Position numbers and translations under genes: made by a program | Assembly: GCA_950295325.1 (NCBI GenBank) | Contig: OX485808.1 | Location: 41,002,527 to 41,066,526 of the forward strand | DNA: 64,000 bases | Source: Polytrichum commune | Taxonomy: Eukaryota > Streptophyta > Polytrichopsida > Polytrichales > Polytrichaceae | Direction of reading: 5' to 3' | Shown here: positions 56,162 through 64,000 of the stretch, piece by piece | How positions within the stretch are numbered: the stretch's first letter is position 1 | How the letters are laid out: every line of letters starts with the position of its first letter | Notes under the pieces: generated by a model | Databases searched by the model: none | What the model saw: the letters and a program-made list of their open reading frames with translations, nothing else | What the model was told of the DNA's origin: nothing

Positions 56162-59091
56162 ATGGGGATCATGGTGCGGGAGAGGGCGTTGCAGCAAGCA
56201 GGGCTAATGGAGGTGGGCAAGAGGGGCGGTGGGTTTGGCGTGGAGTTGGAGCCGGAACCTCAGCTTCCCAGTGGATGGGAAAAATGCCTCGACATGAAGG
56301 TAGGTAGGGGATTAATTGCCGGAATGAATGAATGAATGAGTGATTTTCCGGTTCACGATTTGGAGGAGGCTTTAATTTTTGGTGGACATGAGTGGGTTTT
56401 GTTGGCTTCCTGATTTTTTTTAATGGGGTTAGGGGGAATGTGTGTGTGTGTGTGTGTGTGTGTGTGACTCTGACGATTTCTCATGTTTTGCTAGTTGACT
56501 TATTAAGTTTGTAGTCTGAGCCTACTTGCTGCAATTTGGAAGGGCCGTTCATGTGTAGCAAACCTGCCTGTATAGATGTGTGTTTGTGAGACTTTCCGTT
56601 TTGACTTTTTTTGGGAGGAGGTTGGTTACCTGATTGGGTTACCAGTCTGAACTGTTAAAAACTGCTGAAATTTGGAGGAGGCGTTCATTCGAAGCAATGT
56701 TGTGTGGAGATCTGATTTTTGGAGGGTTGGTTACCTGATTGGGTTAGCAGTCCGAGCCTACCTCCTGGAAGAGGCGTTCATTTGTAGAAAACCTGCCTGT
56801 GTAGTTGTGTGTGTGTGAGAAAGTTTCCGGGTTTCCGAGTTATGAGGGGTTGGTTGCATGATCGCGTTTAGCAGTCTGGACTGCCAAATCCTACTGCGAT
56901 TTGGAGGGGGCGTTCATTTGAAGCAATGTTGTGTTGAGATTTGTGTCTGCATGCGTGTGTTTCTGGCCTTCTGATTCCTTGCGGTTAGTTGCTTGATTGT
57001 GTTTGCAATGTTAGCTTACTTGCTGCAATTTGGAGGAGTCGCTCATGTGACGCAATAATGTTGTGCTGATATATGTGAGTGTTTTTAAGTTTCTGATTTT
57101 CTGATTTTCGTGGTTGGTTGGATTTGTGCAGTCTGGGCTCATCTACTTCAAGGACTGGAACACAGGGACCCAGACTTACAGGGATCCACGACAAGGCAAG
57201 CAACCGAATTCATCCGTGGCGACCGCACAGCGGATAGGGCTGCTGTCGATCTCGCTCTTCTCTCACGAAACTACCTCGGCGGTAGAGACCAAATCAACGA
57301 CCCCAAACAACAACATTGTTGTTGATGAAGCTGAAGAGGCTGCGACTCCCGCCAAGAAATTCAAGCGCAAAGCGAAGCAGGTTCCACAGGAGATGGGGTT
57401 CCCATGGTCGCTCACCATGGGCACCACCACCACCACCGCCACTACTTGCAATCCCAGCCACCACGACAACATCATCATAATCACAGACGAGGATTCCACG
57501 GATCGAGAATACGGCCCCGAGACATCCTTGAGCATGGAAAACAACAACAACAACGACGAGATTCACAATGAACAACAACTTCAAGGCGACCACGACCAGT
57601 CGCTGGACTTGTCCCTCCAGCTCCCAGGAATGTCAAGATCAAGATCAAGCTCTCAACAAATTTGTCAAAGTGTTTGCACTGTGGAGAAGGTTCGCAGTGC
57701 ACTGGAACGGTCGCAGTGGTTGATGCAGACACCGAATGTGAGCTCAGGCGGCGGGACTAAGAAACGGCCCAGTGGGAGCTCCAGCTCCGGACAGCTCACC
57801 AACACTTTGTCCACTTCGTTGTCGCTCTTGTCACCCCGGCCTTCTTCTTCCAGGGAGTCTAATTCCCCTGGTCCCCAATCCCCCAAACCCTCTCAGGCTG
57901 CTACGGAGAGCTCCCCTTCCACATCGCAGTGCTCCGATTCCGAATGCTTCACCTCTCCCTCCGCCATGAGCTACCAAGGTGCGTAGCTGTGGGTTAACCC
58001 CAAGTCTTGTGGTTTTGGATTTTGTTTTTGTTTTTCTGTTTTGTGGTGGTGGTGGTGATGGATTTGTTTTTTTTTGGAGCTGATGGTTATGATGATGATG
58101 ATGGTGATAGAGGGTTCTTGGATTTGTTGGTTGCAGTGTTAGTGAGTTTAGCCCATCCTGGATTTGGAAAGGAACGTGTCTTTCTGGTGATTGGTGACTC
58201 TTGGTTTTGATTTTGGAGCTGATGATATGATGATGATAAAAGGTTGTTAGATTTGCTGGTTGTAGGTGTAGTTAAACCCACCCCTTCTTTGGGAACACTT
58301 GACACTTGACTCTCTGGATCGGTGGTTATTGTTGTTGGTGGTGGTGGATTTGTGCACTAGCCGATGATAGATAGTAGAACTTGGATTTGTTGCTGCAGGT
58401 TCATTACTGTGTTAAACCCCATCCTTTCCAAGTAAACATTCGTCATTCTGGTTTGGTATTTTCGGGTTGTTTGGTGGTGGACTTGTGGAGCTGATGATGA
58501 TAGAGGGTTCTTGGATTTGTTGGCTGTAGATGTTGTGTTGCCGTGTTAAACCCACCCACCCATTGGAAATACTTCACTTTCTGGTTTGGTGGTGCTTGGT
58601 AATTTTGTTTGTGGTGGTGGATTTGTGGAGTAGCTGGACGTGTTGCTTGCGGGTTGATTACTGGGTTAAAACTCATCCTTTCTAAACGAATATTTGTCAT
58701 TCTTGTGTTGGTGCGTTTGGGTTGTGTCCGGTGGTGACGACTTGTGGAGGTGCTGATGATGAGGAGGGTTGTTGGATTTGCAGGCGACGATGATGAGGTG
58801 CAACAGCCACGGGTGATGTGCAGGGAGCAGCTGCCCATGACTCCCTCTTGGGCAAAGAAAGCGGGGAGTGAAACCACGGAAGGCGGGGAGGAGGAGGGAG
58901 AAGTGATGGTGGCAGTGGGGTGCAAGTGCTGCCTCATGTATGTCATGCTGTCCAAGCTCAACCCCAGCTGCCCGAAGTGCGGCAACACCGATGTGCTCCT
59001 GGAACTCCCGCCACCGCTACTCAAGCCCAAGAAGCAACGCACACACCAACTGGACACCGGCAGCGCTACTTGGAGCTGGTCCACGGCCTGA
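56162..59091 (+). CDS. CFL1-type WW-domain protein, three exons, 430 aa
   Basis: Exons are 56162-56299, 57132-57978 and 58784-59091. The introns have GT...AG ends, and the joins are phase 0 and phase 1. The WW domain spans about residues 35-67: LPSGWEKCLDMK ends exon 1, and SGLIYFKDWNTGTQTYRDPR starts exon 2. Trp39 and Pro65 are present; the second signature Trp is Tyr62. A basic stretch KKFKRKAK (121-128) may be a nuclear signal, and LDLSLQL (204-210) fits an EAR repression motif. Ser-rich segments follow. Exon 3 carries PMTPSWAKK and a four-Cys array (Cys375, Cys378, Cys391, Cys394) in a VAVGCKCCLMYVMLSK context. From family knowledge, CFL1 (CURLY FLAG LEAF 1) acts in the nucleus with class IV homeodomain (HDG1-type) factors and restrains cuticle formation. 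Met4 (56171) is an alternative start. I rely on memory of the family for the name. Confidence 0.85.
56440..56466. repeat. (TG)n microsatellite in intron 1
   Basis: About 13 TG units in the first third of intron 1 of the CFL1-type gene. Confidence 0.9.
56490..57131 (+). repeat. Intron 1 tandem units with acceptor-like copies
   Basis: About five diverged units of 105-140 bp. Each has a GGTTGGTT-CTGATTGGGTT stretch, then an AGCAGTC(T/C)GxxCT block, then TTTGGAGGxGxCGTTCATT and GCAATGTTGTG or GCCTGTGTAG. The real junction, GGTTGGTTGGATTTGTGCAG then TCTGGGCTC, aligns with the same block. The units therefore look like copies of the intron 3' end plus the first bases of exon 2. Confidence 0.7.
58015..58783 (+). 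repeat. Intron 2 tandem units with acceptor-like copies
   Basis: Four to five diverged units of about 110-150 bp, each with GTGGTGGTGGATTTGTGGAG, GCTGATGATGATAGAGG, GGATTTGTTGGTTGCAGG-like and GTTAAACCCATCCTT blocks. The real acceptor TTGTTGGATTTGCAG at 58769-58783 is the last member of the series. Confidence 0.7.
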
Positions 59092-59258
59092 CCGCACTAT
59101 CCACAACTATCTTACTGTAGGATTCCAGTGAAGGACATGAGGAAAACAAAAAAAACAAACAAACAACACATCATTAACTTAGACCTCTCTTTCTTCTCTC
59201 CGCCCGGGTTCATCAAGGTAGCCGTAATCCATAGTGGCGAGCAACCTCCTCACCCGCA

Positions 59259-59264
59259 AATAAA
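59259..59264 (+). terminator. Candidate polyadenylation signal of the CFL1-type gene
   Basis: AATAAA lies 168 bp after the stop codon, followed by T/G-rich sequence after 59320. In plants such signals are loose, so cleavage could also occur elsewhere. Confidence 0.4.
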
Positions 59265-59355
59265 TGAATGAATGGGAAGAGATTGCTGGCCAATAAGGAT
59301 TATGATTAGCACATTTATTACCGCATGACTTCGGGCGGAGGCCGGGTAGCCCAGA

Positions 59356-59781
59356 TTATACAGGCACTGCAATCTTCTGATTCATTGCAGTGGGATCGAC
59401 ATCCTTAAAGCTCTGGCGCTCCGGTATGTTTTGTACCATATTTGGGCCTCGTGAGCAGGTGCAAGCAAGTTGTTCCAGGAGTTCTTGGAGCTTGTTTGGG
59501 TTAGGCTCACATTGCAGGCATATGATATGCATCATCAAAAAACTAGGAAGTAGGACATCAGCATTAACATACTTTTCCCTTGTTAATCGTAGGGAACATT
59601 CTTTCAATCTGTGAATAATCGCGCCAATGCCAAAGGCAGTGTGCCCGAATTTTAAGATCTCTCCATGCCTGTGCCTCGCAGTCATGATGATGGTTTTGGG
59701 CCATTTCACTGGATCTGGTGGCTCTTGCTTGACGTGATGCTCTTTTCTTTTTAAGTTTCCATTTTGGCGAAGGCAAACCAC
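59356..59781 (-). CDS. Unrecognised ORF, 141 codons, opposite strand
   Basis: A single minus-strand frame begins 265 bp after the CFL1-type stop codon region and points toward that gene. Its interior reads GEILKFGHTAFGIGAIIHRL and later VLLPSFLMMHIICLQCEPNP, then LQELLEQLACTCSRGP. It has a Lys-rich start and no signal peptide, and I recognise no domain. A second minus frame (59564-59830) overlaps it. It could be an exon of an unidentified gene, a decayed gene or chance. No splice sites or promoter can be tied to it. Confidence 0.2.
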   Translation of the reverse strand: MVCLRQNGNLKRKEHHVKQEPPDPVKWPKTIIMTARHRHGEILKFGHTAFGIGAIIHRLKECSLRLTREKYVNADVLLPSFLMMHIICLQCEPNPNKLQELLEQLACTCSRGPNMVQNIPERQSFKDVDPTAMNQKIAVPV

Positions 59782-59784
59782 CGC

Positions 59785-62100
59785 AAATTGCTTGAATCAA
59801 GATGTTTCGTTCGTAAGCTTGCAATGTCAAGGTTCTGTGTGGGTACAGGAATTAAGGATTGTGATCCTGTTTTTCAAATTGAGGAAAAACTACAGCTACT
59901 GGGGTTGAGTTGTCAAAATTATGTGTCCTTTCAAGACCTCTTGGTTCTCAGTGCATTCAGGCAATCTCTTAAATTGGAAAGAAATCCAGAACTTCTGTCA
60001 ACAGATTCTCCATGTGAGCTAAAGATCTAAGTTTTTTCAATATCAACAATGCATATGAGACTGAATCATGCAATGCTGCTGGACATATATCTCTGTTTGT
60101 ACAGATTCGCAGATTATTCTTCAGGTTATCCTCTCACAGACATCGACTGTACCTGCAAAATAGAGCTGGATTGCAAGATGACCCAACTGATGCCATTTTT
60201 TTCCCCCTACAATGAAATGAAATTGATTGTAATGCGTGGGAAGTCAAGATGGTTTCAAACCGGCTAAATTCTCTAGACTGGTGAAGTGTGGGTAGCCTCC
60301 ATGAGTTAGGGGCTAGTATCGACTCTCGATGGTCCAATTGAAAGAAAGGCTTGGGAATTCCTTGATCGAGTTATATAGAGGGACACTCCAACATTTCAAC
60401 TAAACTATAAGAATACAAGGTGCATAATCTCTTCTCTCGTGATAGGGATAGTTGACCACCATCCAATTTCAATGGCAAGTCTATGATACGAGATACGATA
60501 TACAACCCTCGACTTGCATTGTGGTGATGTCAATAGTTTGTTCAAGTACAACTCACAACGCTTCATGAAACGCTGCGTGACATGTTTCTCCGTTTTTGCA
60601 ACACCCTAACCGAAATTGCCTGAAACCTTTTGTATTTTGCTTCTTTCTTTTTGATTTTTTTCATAATTTATTTGGTGTATGTGTGTGGGGGCGGGGGTTT
60701 CTACGTAAATCATCTCTGATCTGGGTTCATATCGACGACGTGTATCGCTTTGCTGGGATAAACAGCACGACTTAGAAGATGGTCCACATGTGGCATCTAG
60801 TGCACCAACACTTTTGTAATGGAATGTGGGTCTACAGAAAGTGTGAGATGCTCCGTACCAGTCCACCCAACTATGTATAATATACTGAGCAACTTACCAA
60901 CCTTTTTGTGCTCATGATGTCACTTGGGGAGTGAGACTTGCAACAGCTGATCACTAACTAACTGTGGCTACTTCAATGGTACCTATCTACTACATATATA
61001 CAAGTTATCAAAATATCACTACCAATATACATGTCGATCCTCGTTGATACCTTTACTCACGATATGCTCTCGTCGAGCTGGTAAATGAGTTATCTCGATG
61101 CCAGATCATGTCTTCTTTTTTTCTTTTTTTTTCTTCCCACCTCTGAATGACAGCTAAGTAGTAACTTATGATGGGCCATCATCACCACCCCAAGGTTTAT
61201 TATGCATGTGGCATTTAGTTGTAGTTGAATACAAATGGCATCTTCTTCGAAGCCCACTTTTAGTTGTGCAATTTCCAATGTGTTGTTCACTGAGTTGGTC
61301 AACAAATGGATCGATGTTGCCAAACCCATCATGCCCACGTCAGTGAATTTCTTTTGCTTTCTTGTTGTTGGACTCACTTTGGCCAAGTTCTTGCATTTAA
61401 GGAAGGGTTAGGCACTAGATTTTTTAGTGTTGACTGACTCCATTCAACATTAGCTTAGAAACTTGGTGACTCGAGTATGTAGGTAAGTTTCCAGCCTGCA
61501 GGTTGACTGTTGGATAAATTCTTGGTTGGTCCTTAATGACAAGATTCTTCTTCTTCTTATTCACTCGTACACAATATTTATTTATTTATTCATTTATTTG
61601 AAAACAATATTTATAGGCTTATGAAGCCAAATTGCACCCAAAAAATGATTTTTTAAGTAAAAAATTAGAACCAAAACTTGAAAAAAAGTTTAAAAAAGTC
61701 AATGAGGCAACGTGGTTTGGAGAGTCACAATCAACTCTGAAACCTATGCCATCTTCAACATATCAATCATAATAGCTCTCTCCTTGTTTTTGACCCTCTT
61801 CTTTAAAAAATGTATTCTATCGTCAATTTTAAATCTGGATACTACAAAAAAAGAGTCAAATGTCATGCTATTTTTTGCAATGTGCAGCCAACATCCGGGT
61901 ACTCATAAAACCAATAAGTAATAATGAAAAAAACTGCTACTACAGCTTCAAAGAAGTTACCACAATGTATGGGTGGGTCAATGCAGGCTCACTTCTTCCT
62001 TTTTGTTTTAGCTACGGTGACTCTTATCATTACATGTTTGTGGTGGAATGCACTGGAAAAAGCGAAGGACATGAAGAGTCCATAATGATCAAGGAACGGG
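59785..62100. other. Intergenic stretch, no recognised gene
   Basis: Plus frames of 72-88 codons at 59764-60267 are not joined by convincing splice sites and show no domain. The rest is AT-rich with runs of ATTT near 61580. Confidence 0.45.
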
Positions 62101-62105
62101 GAGAA

Positions 62106-62308
62106 CCGGCTGCTAGTTATGGATGAACCGATTGTGTTTGAGAAATAACCCGTGTAAGCTCAAGACTTCAGGGAAATTACTGTACACTCTAAAGGAATCT
62201 ATGAAATATACGTCAAGTTAGGAAAGAAAAACCGAAAGATCACAACATGTAATCGGTTGGACTTGGAAACACTAGGATTTTGACCGATTATGCCCAGAAA
62301 CCTCCCCA
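62106..62308 (+). repeat. Dispersed repeat E, copy 5
   Basis: Complete but more diverged: GTGTTTGAGAAATAACCCGT, CTCAAGACTTCAGGGAAATT, CGAAAGATCACAACATGTAA and GACTTGGAAACACTAGGATT, ending AACCTCCCCAGA. It starts at GGGGAGAACCGG, a possible inverted counterpart of its end. Confidence 0.75.
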
Positions 62309-63010
62309 GACACTGATACTGATTGCAGTTGCTCCCAGTGTGGTTTGGAGATTGAATCAGTCCGAGTAGCTGGTGCAACTTGCAGCAATGTGACGCCTAT
62401 CTTTTGCCTCTCACTCAGGCTCTCTCTCTACGTGGCAGGAATTTATAAAAGAAAAAAGAAAAAAGACCTTATCATCTCTCACCATGTTCGCTGTCAATGC
62501 ATTTCACAACACCTATTGTGATGAATATTCTTCCATTGATATTGGCGAGTATAGATAGTACCCGCCTATATGACTGTGTATGTGTGTATATTATTTGTTT
62601 GTTTGTTTTTGTATATGATAAGTTGATAGATGTGGAAATGGATAGATGTGGATGTGTACTGATTGATCCTGCTATCACTCCTCCTCATCAATCAAAGAAT
62701 CTTGGGAACTTGGGCAGTGGCGACAGACTATTTCTTTTGCGTCGACAAGCCCCTAGAAGACATGTTTGTGGGGATCTTAATGCTGCACTTTCATCAACCC
62801 TTGGGAATACGTGGAAATGAAAGAATTTTGGACATGCCATATCCAGCAGCCAACTGAGACGACATGGGGTGTATGAAGTATGAACACTGGTAGACTAATA
62901 ACATCACCGGTACTAATACTGATGTCTCATGATCATTCCGGTAGCCTTTGGCTTATTGTAAAACTTCACATAATTCCAAAGGTACTAAACTGAATGTGGC
63001 ATCCCTCTAC
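62309..63010. other. Intergenic stretch, no recognised gene
   Basis: A (GTTT)n-like tract lies near 62595-62610. A 107-codon plus frame (62497-62820) overlaps this low-complexity part and has no domain. Confidence 0.45.
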
Positions 63011-63012
63011 TA

Positions 63013-63176
63013 GGAAATGTGGTCCTCCAATACACTTCCCATTTGACGCGGGTGGTCGTTAGCACATGACCCCATTGATAAGTGTCAAGTCTGATCTACA
63101 ATCGTCGTAGATTACATTTGACTCTTGTCAATGGGGTCATGTCAAATGGAAAGTGTGTTGTAGCAAAATGTTTTCC
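63013..63176. mobile_element. 164-bp foldback MITE with TA flanks
   Basis: Both ends are AGGAAAA-like and inverted, with TA outside (63011-63012, 63177-63178). Near-palindromic arms follow: ACACTTCCCATTTGAC and ATGACCCCATTGATAAG on the left, and the inverse (CTTGTCAATGGGGTCATGTC; AAATGGAAAGTGTG) on the right. The tip is GATCTACAATCGTCGTAGAT. TA target use fits a Stowaway/mariner-like MITE. Confidence 0.65.
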
Positions 63177-63751
63177 TATTACTGAGGCAACGCTTCGACA
63201 ACAAGATTTAGATTAGTGGGAAGTTAGCTTCTAATAAGTTTTGTCCTTGATTGTGATCATGGTGGCAGCTACTTGGACTTGATGTGAGACAACGTGTCAT
63301 GTCATAATTATAACATACATACATAAGTTACATATACCATGGTGTGGGGGAACCCAAGGGAGTAGTAACCCCATCCATCTCTTCCTGCTTTGGGTTGTTG
63401 CCTCCAACAATCTTTTAATCTCACTACCTACCTATTATGCAATAATCTCTTCAGCCACTCTTGATGTTCAGTTTCCATTTCGTAATATATCAAACTTGGT
63501 CCTCCCTCGTTGCAGACTGATTGACTAGCATGTATGCATGTTAATTCTAGTATCTATCAACAATTACTCATCCTGATCCAACAGAAACGTGGTGATCTCG
63601 ATGCTAAATAACATATTATGACTCACCTTCCCCCCTACTCACTTGTTGTTCACTAACAAAATCCTCAAACATGTGGGAGTCAACTCTTAACATTCCCTAC
63701 AAGAAACTGAAGTCAAGACAACATGCCTGGCATGAATGACCGTTCGGCCCT

Positions 63752-63935
63752 TGAACCGGTTGAGTTTGAGAAATAACTGATTGAAGTTCAAGACTGCAGG
63801 AAAATTACGGACCGTTTTAGAGGAATTCATAGAATATACCCCAATTTAATAAAGGAAAACCGGAGGATGTCAACATGTAACTGGTTGGACTTGCAAACAC
63901 TAGGATCTCAACCGATTATGCCCAAAATTCTCCCC
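63752..63935 (+). repeat. Dispersed repeat E, copy 6
   Basis: An uninterrupted copy, close to copy 4: GGTTGAGTTTGAGAAATAAC, AGTTCAAGACTGCAGGAAAA, ATATACCCCAATTTAATAAA and CTAGGATCTCAACCGATTAT, ending at ATTCTCCCC. Confidence 0.8.
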
Positions 63936-64000
63936 AATCACTGGCCGTGGGTAAAAAGGGATTAGCACTTCCGCAAGAAGTGGGAACCAAAGGATATTTC

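Noticed and set aside
59764-60267. Two plus frames (88 and 72 codons) as exons of a gene after CFL1
   Set aside because: No convincing donor and acceptor joins them, and no domain is visible.

Overview
This is AT-rich nuclear DNA from a land plant, most likely a flowering plant; I cannot name the species. The evidence is one spliced gene of a plant-type WW-domain protein with GT-AG introns, a plant PIF/Harbinger transposon carrying a Myb/SANT-like ORF1, plant L1-type LINE remains with a zf-RVT C-terminus, and many MITEs and tRNA-derived SINEs. There are no bacterial operons, no CRISPR array and no intact rRNA or tRNA gene.

1-32.2 kb is a gene desert built from short DNA transposons. Several families can be defined by terminal inverted repeats (TIRs) and target-site duplications: family A (GGGCCACTTCACAC ends, TTA sites), family B/C (self-palindromic CACTA ends, TA sites), family D (GGTATGTGGGTGTTA ends), a 569-bp TTA element, a 970-bp TA element and a 349-bp TTA element. 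tRNA-derived SINEs, foldbacks, microsatellites and long G/C homopolymers lie between them.

32.5-35.9 kb is a complete-ended 3347-bp PIF/Harbinger element with TAA target duplications and an intact 405-codon ORF1 on the minus strand. I see no transposase ORF; the space holds a pogo-like fragment and one copy of dispersed repeat E.

36.3-45.6 kb is LINE territory on the plus strand. Copy A keeps endonuclease pieces and the C-terminus but lacks reverse transcriptase. Copy B keeps a reverse transcriptase with a YADD box, a thumb region, the C-terminus and an A-rich tail. Fragment C is a bare 3' end, and a 58-bp antisense tail sits in a repeat E copy. Copy B is interrupted at about 42.9-43.85 kb by a compositionally different block: an intact 166-codon ORF with nuclease-like residues, followed by a hairpin-enclosed tRNA-like sequence. 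This block is the most unusual thing in the window.

45.6-55 kb returns to repeats: a tandem array at 49.0-49.3 kb, a clear 5S rRNA-derived sequence at 50.25-50.38 kb (possibly a Cassandra-type LTR), a SINE, and a tandem duplication just upstream of the gene.

56.16-59.09 kb holds the only confident host gene: a three-exon, 430-residue WW-domain protein of the CFL1 (CURLY FLAG LEAF 1) type. It has a WW domain split by intron 1, an LDLSL EAR-like motif and a C-terminal four-cysteine motif. Both introns are made of diverged tandem copies that repeat acceptor-like sequence. 59.3-64 kb is intergenic, with two copies of repeat E, a small foldback element and one unrecognised minus-strand ORF.
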